Translations under genes and position numbers: made by a program
Shown here: one piece after another, positions 8,401-17,091 of the stretch
Layout: every line of letters begins with the position of its first letter
Numbering within the stretch: the first letter of the stretch is position 1
From: Ruegeria aquimaris
Lineage (GTDB): Bacteria > Pseudomonadota > Alphaproteobacteria > Rhodobacterales > Rhodobacteraceae
DNA: 64,000 nt
Assembly (NCBI RefSeq): GCF_025751555.1
Contig: NZ_JAOWLB010000006.1
Span: 182,282 to 246,281, forward strand
Reading direction: 5' to 3'
Notes under the pieces: generated by a model
Told to the model about the DNA's origin: nothing
The model's input: the letters and a program-made list of their open reading frames with translations, nothing else
Databases searched by the model: none

Positions 8401-8748
8401 CGCGCCCGCACCCTGCCCGAGGAAATCGCTCGCGTGGTGCGCGCCCGCGCCGCCCATCCCGGCTGGATCGCGGGGATGATGCGGCACGGGTTCCGGGGCG
8501 CGGCCGAGATCGCGGCGACGCTTGACCACATGGCCTCGTTCGCGCATCTGGCCGACAGCGTGGCACCGCATCTCTTTGACCTCTACCACGATGCCACCTT
8601 GGGAGACGCAGAGGTCGCGGCCTTCCTGCAAGAGGCCAACCCGCAAGCCTATCAGGCCATGCTGGACCGGTTCCGCGCGCTCTACGAGGCGGGCCTGTGG
8701 CAGACCCGGCGCAACTCGATCCGGGCCGATCTGGAGGGGCTGTCATGA
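5455..8748 (+). CDS. cobN: Cobaltochelatase subunit CobN
   Basis: A 1097-residue large subunit of the aerobic ATP-dependent cobaltochelatase, which inserts Co2+ into hydrogenobyrinic acid a,c-diamide. The CobN/BchH-type motif HIGAHGTLEWLPGK lies near residue 532, and similarity to the Mg-chelatase H subunit runs throughout. Length is slightly short of many CobN proteins (1200-1280) but appears complete. The AAA+ partner CobS and the CobT subunit are not in this window. The stop overlaps the cobG start (ATGA). Confidence 0.93.
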   Translation: MHVVFRESHGLEETETPTDLGQSPADLVVLSFSDSDLGAFAAGWHRGGGTVGRMPNLRLANLTALKHPLSVDTYVENTLSGAKGILIRLIGGVPYWAYGLQQVLALAQEKGLALAVLPADGREDTRLDAYSTLPVSTLRRLQHLCDTGGEVAAQAALAQMALATGLYAGPVVGSKILPECGFWCPERGVIAPETVFEGDAPRILVTFYRAYLSSADTASIAALIRAFRARGFQTMGMFAPSLKAPAAADWIAGQMPGLAPAAIVNATSFSGKGANGASPLDTAGVPVFQVALATSRRKAWAEAERGLSPADLAMHVVLPEVDGRIDAGLISFKEPGKRDPELEYSRFAHRPEPDRIEAVVNRVAGWLRLAAKPAAERVLALVLSTYPGKDWQMAHAVGLDALASAEAILSDLQNEGYGISSGQPIAEDLQTVSISWPITEYRKALDSIPPQLRQDLQSNWGDPESDPAFSQGELQFRAIRRGKALVALQPERGTPEARDDDYHDLSRTPRHGYVAFYLWLRHTLGADALIHIGAHGTLEWLPGKAVALSGQCWPEVLIGDLPVIYPFIVNDPGEAAQAKRRIGAVTLGHIPPALRSSGTPDRMLRLEALLDEFSNADGLDPKRRDRLQGDIRAEAQALGLEDDLGLDRATSTAEAITRIDRFVCDVKESQYGDGLHVYGRVPEVSGPFDPTPSAQGEARALIDALAGKRIAAGPSGSPYRGRTDVLPTGRNLYTTDPRSVPTRAAYAQGVKLAEELVRRHLQEEGDYPKGLIVDLWGSATMRTAGEEFAMALHLLGVKPVWDQGSERVSGIEVLPITELDRPRLDVTLRVSGLFRDVFPTLSALFGQAVRALCARDEAPDWNPYAGHAPAARVYGPAPGSYGLGMGHLPETYTDEARQQAGEAWLAASSFALEGENIARDAEGIRDRVAKADGFVHLQDLAETDLLLAADYATHEAGFAAAKRVTGGTAQLYHLDNTNPETPRARTLPEEIARVVRARAAHPGWIAGMMRHGFRGAAEIAATLDHMASFAHLADSVAPHLFDLYHDATLGDAEVAAFLQEANPQAYQAMLDRFRALYEAGLWQTRRNSIRADLEGLS

Positions 8749-9872
8749 CCGCACCCATCGTTCAGGGCTGGTGCCCCGGCGCGCATCGCCCGATGATGTC
8801 GGGCGACGGGCTGGTGGTGCGGGTGCGCCCGCGCCTGGCCCGTCTGCGGGTGACGCAGGCGCTGGGTCTTTGCGCGCTGGCCGAGCGGTTCGGCAATGGT
8901 ACCATCGACCTGACCAATCGTGCCAACCTGCAACTGCGCGGGGTGGGTGAGGCGGATCACCAGCCGCTGTTGGCGGAACTGGCCGCGCTTGACCTTCTGG
9001 ACGGCGAACCGGGGATCGAGGTGCGGCGCAACATCCTGTTCTCGCCGCTTTACCGCGACGGTGACATGACCGACCGGCTGGGATGCGAGTTGACGGCGCG
9101 ATTGGGCGAACTCCCCGCGCTGCCGGCGAAATTCGGCTTTGCCATCGACACCGGGGCGGGTCGTCTGCTGAGCGCGGATTCGGCGGATATCCGGCTGGAA
9201 ACCGGCGGAAATGGCCTGATCCTGCGCGCCGATGGCATGGCCACGGGGCGCGAAGTGACCGAGGGCGAGGCGATCGACCGCCTGATCGAACTGGCGCACT
9301 GGTTTGCCGACCGCTTCACCCCGGACACCCGCCGCATGGCGCGGCTGGTGCGTGCCGTGCCCCTGCCCCCAATCTGGCAGGGCACGGAACCGGTGCCAGT
9401 TGCTGAACCATTGGTGCCCGGCGACACCGCGCTTGGCCCGCTTTATGGCGCGGCTTTTGGCCAACTGCCCGCGCAGGCGCTGGCTAGGCTCTTGCGCGAC
9501 AGCGGCGCCACCCGCTTGCGGGTCACCCCCTGGCGGCTGATCCTGCTGGAAGGCGCACAGGCCGTCCCCGCCGCCGATTTCGTCACCCGCGCGGGCGATC
9601 CGCTGTTGACCATAGATGCCTGCCCCGGTGCGCCCTATTGCCCGCAGGCCCAGGCCGAGACCCGCGATCTGGCCCGCGCTCTGGCCGGGCGCGTGCGCGG
9701 CAGCCTGCATGTCTCGGGCTGCGCCAAGGGCTGCGCCCGGATGGGGCCCGCCGATATCACGCTGGTCGGGAATGGCGGGCGTTTTGACCTTGTAAAGCAG
9801 GGCCGCGCGGGGGATGAGCCCTGCCAGCGTGGCCTGACACCCGAAACACTGAAGACGATGGACCTGACCTGA
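8745..9872 (+). CDS. cobG: Precorrin-3B synthase CobG
   Basis: A 375-residue oxygen-dependent enzyme converting precorrin-3A to precorrin-3B. It belongs to the sulfite/nitrite-reductase ferredoxin-like family. The [4Fe-4S] ligand pattern is clear: Cys293-x5-Cys299 (CPGAPYC) and Cys326-x3-Cys330 (CAKGC). The ATG at 8745 overlaps the cobN stop; an in-frame start at 8697 would sit inside cobN and is unlikely. CobG rather than CobZ marks the aerobic pathway variant used here. Confidence 0.92.
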   Translation: MTAPIVQGWCPGAHRPMMSGDGLVVRVRPRLARLRVTQALGLCALAERFGNGTIDLTNRANLQLRGVGEADHQPLLAELAALDLLDGEPGIEVRRNILFSPLYRDGDMTDRLGCELTARLGELPALPAKFGFAIDTGAGRLLSADSADIRLETGGNGLILRADGMATGREVTEGEAIDRLIELAHWFADRFTPDTRRMARLVRAVPLPPIWQGTEPVPVAEPLVPGDTALGPLYGAAFGQLPAQALARLLRDSGATRLRVTPWRLILLEGAQAVPAADFVTRAGDPLLTIDACPGAPYCPQAQAETRDLARALAGRVRGSLHVSGCAKGCARMGPADITLVGNGGRFDLVKQGRAGDEPCQRGLTPETLKTMDLT

Positions 9873-10501
9873 TGCCCTATGAATACGAAACCGATGGCGC
9901 GGCGATCTACAAACAGTCCTTTGCCACCATCCGGGCCGAGGCCGATCTGGCCCGCTTTGACGCGGACGAGGAACAGGTCGCGGTGCGGATGATCCATGCC
10001 GCCGGCATGGTCGGGCTGGAGGCGTTCGTTCATTTCTCGCCCGGATTCGTCACCGCCGCGCGCAGCGCTCTGGAGGCGGGCGCGCCGATCCTGTGCGATG
10101 CGCGCATGGTCAGCGAGGGCGTGACGCGGTTCCGCCTGCCCGCCGATAACGAGGTGATCTGTACCCTGCATGACGAGCGCGTGCGCCCGCTGGCCGCCGA
10201 AATGGGCAATACCCGCTCGGCCGCCGCGCTGGAGCTGTGGCGACCGCATCTGGCGGGCGCCGTGGTGGCGATCGGCAATGCGCCCACCGCCCTGTTTCAC
10301 CTGTTGAACATGCTCGAGGATCCCGACTGCCCACGCCCCGCCGCGATCGTCGGCTGCCCGGTGGGCTTTGTCGGCGCGGTCGAGTCGAAAGACGCTCTGT
10401 GGGAGGCACAGCCAGTGCCCTGCTGCATCGTCAAGGGCCGCCTGGGCGGCAGCGCCATCACCGTCGCGGCGATCAACGCCATCGCGAGCCGGGCGGAATG
10501 A
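9872..10501 (+). CDS. cobH: Precorrin-8X methylmutase CobH
   Basis: A 209-residue enzyme moving the C11 methyl group to C12 to give hydrogenobyrinic acid. The expected catalytic histidine is His42 in RMIHAAGMVG. The C-terminal region has the usual CPVGFVGAVESK motif. It starts at the last base of the cobG stop and ends overlapping cobI by ATGA. Confidence 0.95.
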   Translation: MPYEYETDGAAIYKQSFATIRAEADLARFDADEEQVAVRMIHAAGMVGLEAFVHFSPGFVTAARSALEAGAPILCDARMVSEGVTRFRLPADNEVICTLHDERVRPLAAEMGNTRSAAALELWRPHLAGAVVAIGNAPTALFHLLNMLEDPDCPRPAAIVGCPVGFVGAVESKDALWEAQPVPCCIVKGRLGGSAITVAAINAIASRAE

Positions 10502-11226
10502 GCATGGGAACCATATACGGTCTGGGCCTTGGCCCCGGCGACCCCGACCTGATGAGCGTCAAGGCCGACCGCCTGCTGCGAAACGCCCGCCACGTGGCCT
10601 ATTTCCGCAAGCCCGGCCGCAGCGGACAGGCGCGCAAGATCGTCAACGGGATGATTCCCGAGGGCGCGATCGAGTTTCCGATGGAATACCCGGTGACGAC
10701 CGAGATCCCGGTGAGCGATCCGCAATACAACGCTCTGCTGGCCGAATTCTATGAGGCCGCCGCCGCACATCTGCACGCGCTGTCTCAGGCGGGCGAGGAT
10801 GTGGTGGTGCTGTGCGAGGGCGATCCGTTTTTCTACGGCTCGTTCATGCATCTCTATACCCGCCTGCGCGGGCTTGCCCCGGTCGAGGTGGTGCCCGCGA
10901 TCACCGGCATGTCCGGGGCCTGGTCGGCCACCGGCGATCCGATCACCTGGGGCGACGATATCCTCACGGTTTTGACCGGCACCCTGCCCGAGGATGTGCT
11001 GGCGCGCCGCATGGCCGACACCGACGCGCTGGTGGTGATGAAGCTCGGGCGCAATTTCGACAAGGTGGTGCGGGCACTGAAAACGGCCGGCCTGTATGAG
11101 CGGGCCTGGATCGTCGAATATGCTCAGATGGCCAACCAGCGGGTGTCGAAGCTGAGCGAGAACCATTCCGACGTGACCCCCTATTTCTCGATCATTCTGG
11201 TACATGGACAGGGGCGCCGCCCATGA
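10498..11226 (+). CDS. cobI: Precorrin-2 C20-methyltransferase CobI
   Basis: A 242-residue SAM-dependent tetrapyrrole methylase acting at C20. The N-terminal signature GLGLGPGDPDLMSVKA is at about residues 8-23, and the SAM-binding acidic loop LCEGDPFFYGSF is near residue 104. The start at 10498 gives an ATGA overlap with cobH; a second ATG two codons later is equally possible. The stop overlaps cobJ. Confidence 0.94.
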   Translation: MSMGTIYGLGLGPGDPDLMSVKADRLLRNARHVAYFRKPGRSGQARKIVNGMIPEGAIEFPMEYPVTTEIPVSDPQYNALLAEFYEAAAAHLHALSQAGEDVVVLCEGDPFFYGSFMHLYTRLRGLAPVEVVPAITGMSGAWSATGDPITWGDDILTVLTGTLPEDVLARRMADTDALVVMKLGRNFDKVVRALKTAGLYERAWIVEYAQMANQRVSKLSENHSDVTPYFSIILVHGQGRRP

Positions 11227-11975
11227 GCGGCTGGCTGCGGATCGTTGGCCTTGGCCCAGGCTCGGAGGCGCTGGTCACGCCCGAGGTGACAGAGGCGCTG
11301 GCCGAAGCGACCGACGTTGTGGGCTACATCCCTTACGTGGCGCGGGTGGCGGAACGACCCGGCCTGACGCTGCATGCCAGCGACAACCGGGTGGAGATCG
11401 ACCGGTCGCGCCACGCGCTGGAGATGGCCACCGAAGGACGCCGGGTGGTGGTGGTCTCGTCGGGCGATCCCGGCGTGTTCGCCATGGCCTCGGCAGTGTT
11501 CGAAGCGGTGGAATCTGGGCCGCACGCATGGCGCGATCTGGACATTCAGGTGCTGCCGGGGATCACCGCCATGCTGGCCGCAGCCGCCCGCGCCGGAGCG
11601 CCACTGGGGCACGATTTCTGCTGCATCAACCTGAGCGACAACCTCAAGCCCTGGCCGCTGATCGAACGCCGGCTGCGGCTGGCCGCTCAGGCGGATTTCG
11701 CCATGGCTTTTTACAATCCGCGCTCGAAATCCCGGCCAGAAGGGTTTGAAAAGACGCTGCAAATTCTGCGCGAGGAATGTGAACCCAAGCGGTTGATCCT
11801 GTTCGCCCGTGCGGTATCGCGCCCGGACGAGGCGCTGCGCATCGCACATCTGGTCGAGGCGAGGCCCGATATGGCCGATATGCAGACCGTGGTGCTGGTC
11901 GGCTCGTCCCGCACCCGTGTCATCGAAAGAGACGGTACACCAATCGTTTACACGCCGAGGTTCACGCCGGAATGA
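11223..11975 (+). CDS. cobJ: Precorrin-3B C17-methyltransferase CobJ
   Basis: A 250-residue SAM-dependent methylase that also contracts the ring at C17. It has the methylase motif GLGPGSEALVTPEV near the N-terminus, SSGDPGVFAMA, and the CobJ-specific AFYNPRSKSRP near residue 162. It couples to cobI by an ATGA overlap. Its last 28 bases overlap the 3' end of the oppositely oriented cobK. Confidence 0.94.
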   Translation: MSGWLRIVGLGPGSEALVTPEVTEALAEATDVVGYIPYVARVAERPGLTLHASDNRVEIDRSRHALEMATEGRRVVVVSSGDPGVFAMASAVFEAVESGPHAWRDLDIQVLPGITAMLAAAARAGAPLGHDFCCINLSDNLKPWPLIERRLRLAAQADFAMAFYNPRSKSRPEGFEKTLQILREECEPKRLILFARAVSRPDEALRIAHLVEARPDMADMQTVVLVGSSRTRVIERDGTPIVYTPRFTPE

Positions 11976-12700
11976 CGCAGCCAGCGCAGCACATCGGCGG
12001 GGGTGGCAAGCTCGGTCCGGGGCGGCAGAACGGGGCGGTCGATCATCAGCACCGGCAGGCCCAGATCGCGCGCCGCATCCAGCTTTGCCCGCGCCCCGGT
12101 TCCACCTGCATTCTTGCTGACCACAATCTGTGTTTTGTGTTGTTGCATAAGGGCCTTGTCCCCCTCTTTTGTGAAGGGACCCCGCGATACCACGACCTGC
12201 GCCTTGGGCAATGGCGGCGGATCGATGGGCGCATCGACAAGGCGCAAAAGATAGTCATGCTGCGGCTGAGCGGCAAAGTCGTCCAGATGCATCCGGCCCA
12301 CCGCAAGGAAGACACGTTGCGACGCGCCTTCCAGCGCGGCCACAGCGGCGGTGATATCCGGAACGTGGCGCCAGTTGTCTCCATCGACTGGCTGCCAGGC
12401 GGGCCGCGTCAACGCGGCCAAGTGCGTGCCCGTCTGGGCACAGGCCGCGCAGGCATTGGCACTCATTTGAGCAGCAAAAGGATGTGTTGCATCAACAAGA
12501 TGCGTGACGTTGTTGTTGTGTATAAACTCGACCAGACCGGTCACGCCACCAAAGCCTCCGACCCGCACAGGGATAGGCTGCTCGCGTGGCGCCTCGACCC
12601 GGCCGGCATAGGAATAGGTTGCGCGCGCGCCCGTCTCGGCCACGGCGCGCGCCAAGGCGTTGGCTTCGGTGGTACCGCCCAGGATCAGGAGGTGCGACAT
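11948..12700 (-). CDS. cobK: Precorrin-6A reductase CobK, inverted within the operon
   Basis: A 250-residue NADPH-dependent reductase converting precorrin-6A to precorrin-6B. The Rossmann start is LLILGGTTEANALA and DATHPFAAQMS is typical of CobK/CbiJ. The start at 12700 is preferred because the protein family begins MxxLLILGGT; an upstream ATG at 12733 would sit inside cobL. It is antisense to every other gene of the cluster, overlaps cobJ by 28 bases at its 3' end, and its ATG shares a CATG with the cobL ATG. It therefore needs a promoter inside cobL. Confidence 0.92.
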   Translation of the reverse strand: MSHLLILGGTTEANALARAVAETGARATYSYAGRVEAPREQPIPVRVGGFGGVTGLVEFIHNNNVTHLVDATHPFAAQMSANACAACAQTGTHLAALTRPAWQPVDGDNWRHVPDITAAVAALEGASQRVFLAVGRMHLDDFAAQPQHDYLLRLVDAPIDPPPLPKAQVVVSRGPFTKEGDKALMQQHKTQIVVSKNAGGTGARAKLDAARDLGLPVLMIDRPVLPPRTELATPADVLRWLRHSGVNLGV

Positions 12701-13898
12701 GTCTGATGCTCCGTGGCTGAGCGTGATCGGCATGGGCGAGGATGGACTGGATGGCCTGCCGCCCGCAAGCCGTCAAGCCCTGAACGCGGCCGATGTGATC
12801 ATGGCGCCGCCCCGGCACCTGTCGCTGCTTCCCGAGGGGCCGCAGGAGCGCATCGCCTGGCCCGTGCCATATTCTGACGGGCTGGAGGTTCTGGCCGGGC
12901 TGCGCGGGCGCCGCGTGGCGGTGCTGGCCTCGGGCGATCCGTTCTGGTTCGGCGCGGGCGCCGTCATTGCCCGACATTTCGATCCGGGCGAATGGCGCGC
13001 GCTGCCGGGGGTCTCGACCTTTTCGTTGGCTGCGGCACGGCTGGGCTGGCCGCTGGAGAAGACCCTCACCCTGGGCCTGCATGCTGCCCCCCTGACCCGG
13101 CTGCGCCCGCATCTGGCAGCCGGCCTGCGCGCGCTGGTCCTGCTGCGCGACGGCGCGGCGGTCACCGAACTGGCGCGCTATCTTGACCGGATCGGCTTTG
13201 CCACCAGCCGCCTGCACGTGATGGAGGCGCTGGGGGGACCGCGCGAGCGCCTGCAAACCATGTCGCTGACCGAGGCGCAGGCGGGCGATTTTGCCCACCC
13301 GGTCTGTGTCGGCATCGAGGTGGCGGGCGACGGCCCCGCGATCCCAAAGGCCAGCGGCAGGCCCGATGCCATCTTTGAGACTGACGGGCAGATCACCAAG
13401 CGCCCGGTGCGCGCACTGACGCTTTCGGCACTGGCGCCGCAGCGGGGAGAGCATCTGTGGGACATCGGCGGCGGCAGCGGCTCGATCGGCATCGAATGGC
13501 TGATGAGCGATCCGACGCTGAGCGCCACCACCATTGAGCCCCGCGCCGACCGTGCCGCGCGGATCCGCGCCAATGCCGACGCCCTGGGGCAGGATCACCT
13601 GCGCGTGGTCGAAGGCAGCGCGCCCGAGGTGCTGGGCAGCCTCGACCAGCCCGATGCCGTGTTCATCGGCGGCGGTCTCAGCACGGCGCTGCTGCAATGG
13701 CTCTTTGCCGAACTGCCCCCCGGCACCCGGCTTGTCGCCAATGCGGTGACGCTGGAAAGCGAGGCTTTGCTGGCCCTTTGGCAGGCCGACAAGGGCGGTG
13801 AACTGCTGCGGATCGAACTGGCGCAGGCTGCCCCGCTCGGGCCGCGTCGGGGCTGGAAATCGGCCTATCCGGTGGTGCAGTGGAGCGTGACGCTATGA
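12699..13898 (+). CDS. cobL: Precorrin-6Y C5,15-methyltransferase (decarboxylating) CobL
   Basis: A 399-residue fusion of two enzymes. The N-terminal CbiE-like methylase covers about residues 1-205 (IGMGEDGLDGLP, LASGDPFWFGAG). The C-terminal CbiT-like Rossmann methyltransferase/decarboxylase covers about 220-399 (LWDIGGGSGSIGIEW). It methylates C5 and C15 and decarboxylates the acetate at C12. The ATG at 12699 is preceded by AGGAGGTG at good spacing. The start codon shares CATG with the divergent cobK start. The stop overlaps cobE. Confidence 0.94.
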   Translation: MSDAPWLSVIGMGEDGLDGLPPASRQALNAADVIMAPPRHLSLLPEGPQERIAWPVPYSDGLEVLAGLRGRRVAVLASGDPFWFGAGAVIARHFDPGEWRALPGVSTFSLAAARLGWPLEKTLTLGLHAAPLTRLRPHLAAGLRALVLLRDGAAVTELARYLDRIGFATSRLHVMEALGGPRERLQTMSLTEAQAGDFAHPVCVGIEVAGDGPAIPKASGRPDAIFETDGQITKRPVRALTLSALAPQRGEHLWDIGGGSGSIGIEWLMSDPTLSATTIEPRADRAARIRANADALGQDHLRVVEGSAPEVLGSLDQPDAVFIGGGLSTALLQWLFAELPPGTRLVANAVTLESEALLALWQADKGGELLRIELAQAAPLGPRRGWKSAYPVVQWSVTL

Positions 13899-14263
13899 TC
13901 GTGGCGGGGCTGGGTTTCACCACCACGGCAGAGGCGGCCAGCCTGCGCGCGGCCTATGACAAGGCCGCCGCCGGACAGGCGGTGGCCGCGCTCGCCACCG
14001 TTGCCGACAAAGCCGGGCACCCGGCGCTGGAGGCGCTGGCGGCAGAGCTGGCGCTGCCCCTGCACCTGATTCCGGCGAGCGAGCTTGCCGGGCAGCGTAC
14101 CCTCACCTGCTCGCCGCAAAGCCGCGCCAGCTATGGCACCGGCAGCGTGGCCGAGGCCGCAGCACTGGTCGCCGCTGGGCCGGGCGCGCGGCTGATCACC
14201 CCCAGACAGATATCGGACGACCGGCGCGCCACCTGCGCCCTCGCCATCGGAGACAAGACATGA
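13895..14263 (+). CDS. cobE: CobE, CbiG C-terminal-like protein
   Basis: A 122-residue protein matching the C-terminal domain of CbiG ([36 protein letters not shown]). Its role in the aerobic pathway is unclear; it is usually considered an accessory or intermediate-binding protein. The start at 13895 overlaps the cobL stop as ATGA, which decides against the ATG five codons upstream. It is coupled to cobM by a further ATGA overlap. Confidence 0.85.
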   Translation: MIVAGLGFTTTAEAASLRAAYDKAAAGQAVAALATVADKAGHPALEALAAELALPLHLIPASELAGQRTLTCSPQSRASYGTGSVAEAAALVAAGPGARLITPRQISDDRRATCALAIGDKT

Positions 14264-15054
14264 CCGTACATTTCATCGGCGCCGGACCGGGTGCCGCCGA
14301 CCTGCTGACCCTGCGGGGCCGCGATATCATCGCCTCTTGCCCGGTCTGCCTCTATGCCGGGTCGCTGGTGCCCGAGGAGATCCTGAGCCATTGCCCCGAG
14401 GGGGCCAGGATCGTCAACACCGCGCCCATGGATCTGGACCAGATCATGGCCGAGATCGAGGCTGCGCATCAGGCGGGCCAGGATGTGGCGCGGCTGCATT
14501 CGGGCGACCTGTCGGTCTGGTCGGCGATGGGCGAGCAGATCCGGCGGCTGAAACAGATGGGTATCCCGGTCAGCGTGACGCCCGGCGTGCCCTCGTTTGC
14601 CGCCGCCGCCGCCGCGCTGGGGACCGAGCTGACCCTGCCCGGGCTGGGCCAATCGGTGGTGCTGACCCGCACCCCCGGGCGCGCCTCGTCGATGCCCGAA
14701 GGCGAGAGCCTGGAGAATTTCGCCCGTACCGGCGCCACGCTGGCCATCCACCTCTCGATCGGCAATCTGGACAAGGTGATCGCCGATCTGGTGCCGCATT
14801 ACGGGGCCGATTGCCCGGTGGCGGTGGTCTATCGCGCCAGCTGGCCGGACGAGCGGATCATCCGCGCCACGCTGGAGACGCTGAAAGCAGCGCTGGACGA
14901 AAGCATCTCGCGCACCGCGCTGATCCTGGTCGGGCCGGTGCTGAAAGGCGAAGGGTTCGACGAAAGCTGCCTCTATTCCCGCGAATACGACCGCCGCTAT
15001 CGGCCGCAATCTGCCGACAGCCCGTGGTCGAGCTGGAGCCACGGCGATGACTAA
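14260..15054 (+). CDS. cobM: Precorrin-4 C11-methyltransferase CobM
   Basis: A 264-residue SAM-dependent methylase converting precorrin-4 to precorrin-5. The motifs [14 protein letters not shown] and [16 protein letters not shown] are diagnostic of CobM/CbiF, with [12 protein letters not shown] as the SAM loop near residue 80. The last eight bases overlap cobB. Confidence 0.95.
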   Translation: MTVHFIGAGPGAADLLTLRGRDIIASCPVCLYAGSLVPEEILSHCPEGARIVNTAPMDLDQIMAEIEAAHQAGQDVARLHSGDLSVWSAMGEQIRRLKQMGIPVSVTPGVPSFAAAAAALGTELTLPGLGQSVVLTRTPGRASSMPEGESLENFARTGATLAIHLSIGNLDKVIADLVPHYGADCPVAVVYRASWPDERIIRATLETLKAALDESISRTALILVGPVLKGEGFDESCLYSREYDRRYRPQSADSPWSSWSHGDD

Positions 15055-16366
15055 CCCCCCCGGCCTGATGATCTCGGCCCCCGCTTCGGGCACCGGCAAG
15101 ACCACGGTCATGCTGGGGTTGTTGCGCGCGCTGGCCGAGGACGGGCTGACCGTCCAGCCGTTCAAGAGCGGGCCCGATTACATCGACCCCGCCTTTCACC
15201 TGGCGGCGGCGAGACGGGCCTCGTTCAACCTCGATACCTGGGCGATGGGCGAGGGTCTGCTGGACGCCGTGGCCGCGCAGGCGTCGGGCGCCGATATCGT
15301 GGTGGCCGAAGGGTCCATGGGCCTCTTCGACGGGGTGGCGAAACCGGGCGAGACCGGGCATGGGTCGAGCGCCGAAACCGCCCTGCGCATGGGCTGGCCG
15401 GTGGTGCTGGTCCTCGATGTGGGTGGACAGGCGCAATCGGCGGCGGCGACCGCGCTGGGGTTCCGGATGTACAATCCCGACTTGCCCTTTGCCGGGGTGA
15501 TCCTGAACCGCTGTGCCAGCCCCCGGCACGAGCGGCTGACCCGGCTGGGGATGGAGCGTGCGGGCCTGCCGGTGCTGGGCGTGCTGCCCCGGCGCGGCGA
15601 CCTGACCCTGCCCGAGCGGCATCTGGGCCTCATTCAGGCGGTGGAACACCCCGACCTGGAGGCCGCTATCTCGGGCTATGCCGCGTTCCTGCGCGAACAT
15701 GTGGACCTTGAGACGATCAAGGGGACGGCGGCCTCCTCAGGCCCCAATGGGCCATCGTCGGCCGCGCTGCCGCCGCCCCCGGCCCAGCGCATCGCATTGG
15801 CGCGGGATGCGGCGTTTTCCTTTACCTATCCGCATCTGCTGGAAGGCTGGCGCGCCGGTGGCGCCGAGATCCTGCCGTTTTCGCCGCTGGCCGACGAGGC
15901 CCCCGCGCCCGATGCCGATCTGGTCTGGCTTCCCGGCGGCTATCCCGAACTGCATGCCGGGCGACTTGCGGCGGCAGAGAGTTTTCTGAGCGGATTGCGC
16001 AAACATGCCCAGACCCGGCCCGTCCACGGCGAATGCGGCGGCTACATGGCTTTGGGCGAGGCGCTGATCGACAAGGATGGCACCCGCCACCGGATGGCGG
16101 GTCTGTTGGGCCTCGTCACCTCGTATGAAAAGCGCAAGTTCAACCTTGGCTATCGCCGGGCCGAGCTGCTGGCGCCCCTGCCCGGTTATGGCACCGGCAC
16201 CACCCTGCGCGGGCACGAGTTCCACTATTCCTCGATCCTGGAACAGCCCGACGCGCCGCTGGCGCGGGTGTTCGACGCCGAGGGCGTCGAGGGGCCGCAG
16301 ACCGGGTCCGTGCGCGGCCATGTGACCGGCACCTTCTTTCACCTGATCGCGGAGGCGGGATCATGA
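15047..16366 (+). CDS. cobB: Hydrogenobyrinic/cobyrinic acid a,c-diamide synthase CobB
   Basis: A 439-residue glutamine-dependent amidotransferase that amidates the a and c side chains. The P-loop SGTGKTT sits near residue 13 in the N-terminal synthetase domain. The C-terminal type I glutaminase domain has its nucleophile at about Cys330 in [11 protein letters not shown]. It lies between cobM and cobA with overlapping ends. Confidence 0.94.
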   Translation: MTNPPGLMISAPASGTGKTTVMLGLLRALAEDGLTVQPFKSGPDYIDPAFHLAAARRASFNLDTWAMGEGLLDAVAAQASGADIVVAEGSMGLFDGVAKPGETGHGSSAETALRMGWPVVLVLDVGGQAQSAAATALGFRMYNPDLPFAGVILNRCASPRHERLTRLGMERAGLPVLGVLPRRGDLTLPERHLGLIQAVEHPDLEAAISGYAAFLREHVDLETIKGTAASSGPNGPSSAALPPPPAQRIALARDAAFSFTYPHLLEGWRAGGAEILPFSPLADEAPAPDADLVWLPGGYPELHAGRLAAAESFLSGLRKHAQTRPVHGECGGYMALGEALIDKDGTRHRMAGLLGLVTSYEKRKFNLGYRRAELLAPLPGYGTGTTLRGHEFHYSSILEQPDAPLARVFDAEGVEGPQTGSVRGHVTGTFFHLIAEAGS

Positions 16367-17091
16367 GCGGCTTTGTCTCTTTTGTCGGCTCGGGGCCGGG
16401 CGACCCGGACCTGTTGACGCTGAAAGCGGTGGACAGGCTGGGCAAGGCCGATGCGGTCCTGTTCGACGATCTGTCGAGCGGTCCGATCCTGGCCCATGTG
16501 CGCCCCGATGCAGATCTGGTCGGCGTCGGCAAGCGGGCAGGCCGCCCCTCGCCCAAGCAGGACCATGTGAGCCGTCTTTTGGTCGACTACGCGCAATCGG
16601 GCGCCCGGGTGGTTCGGTTGAAGTCCGGCGATGGCGGCCTGTTCGGTCGGCTGGAAGAAGAACTGGTTGCGTTGCGCGCGGCCGGGATCGGCTACGAGAT
16701 CATCCCCGGCATCCCCTCGGCAGTAGCGGCGGCAGCAGCGGCCGGCATCCCGCTGACCCGCAGGCTGACCGCGCGGCGGGTGCAATTTGTCACCGGCCAT
16801 GACGTCAGCGGCAAATTACCCCCCGACCTCAACCTGCCCGCGCTGGCCGATCCGCAGGCCACCACGGTCGTATTCATGGGCAAGCGCACCTTTCCGCTGC
16901 TGCTGGAGGCGCTTGAGGCGCATGGCCTGCCACGTTCGACGCCCGCGCTGATGGCCGAAAGCGTCTCGACCCCCGAGCAGCGCCTGACCCGCGCCAGCAT
17001 GGGTGAACTGGCCCTACGGCTGGCAGAGGAGGTCGGCACAGCGCCCGCCCTGATCCTTTATGGTCCGCTAGCGGAGTTCGGCGATGGTTGA
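16363..17091 (+). CDS. cobA: Uroporphyrinogen-III C-methyltransferase CobA
   Basis: A 242-residue SUMT forming precorrin-2 from uroporphyrinogen III by two methylations. Motifs: GSGPGDPDLLTLKA at the N-terminus, DDLSSGPIL, and VRLKSGDGGLFGRLEEE. There is no CysG-type dehydrogenase/ferrochelatase domain, so this is the corrin-dedicated form. It overlaps cobB and cobF at its ends. Confidence 0.93.
   Translation: MSGFVSFVGSGPGDPDLLTLKAVDRLGKADAVLFDDLSSGPILAHVRPDADLVGVGKRAGRPSPKQDHVSRLLVDYAQSGARVVRLKSGDGGLFGRLEEELVALRAAGIGYEIIPGIPSAVAAAAAAGIPLTRRLTARRVQFVTGHDVSGKLPPDLNLPALADPQATTVVFMGKRTFPLLLEALEAHGLPRSTPALMAESVSTPEQRLTRASMGELALRLAEEVGTAPALILYGPLAEFGDG

Noticed and set aside
6712..8646. 644-codon minus-strand frame inside cobN
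   Set aside because: Shadow of cobN codon positions; low-complexity Arg/Gly/His composition.
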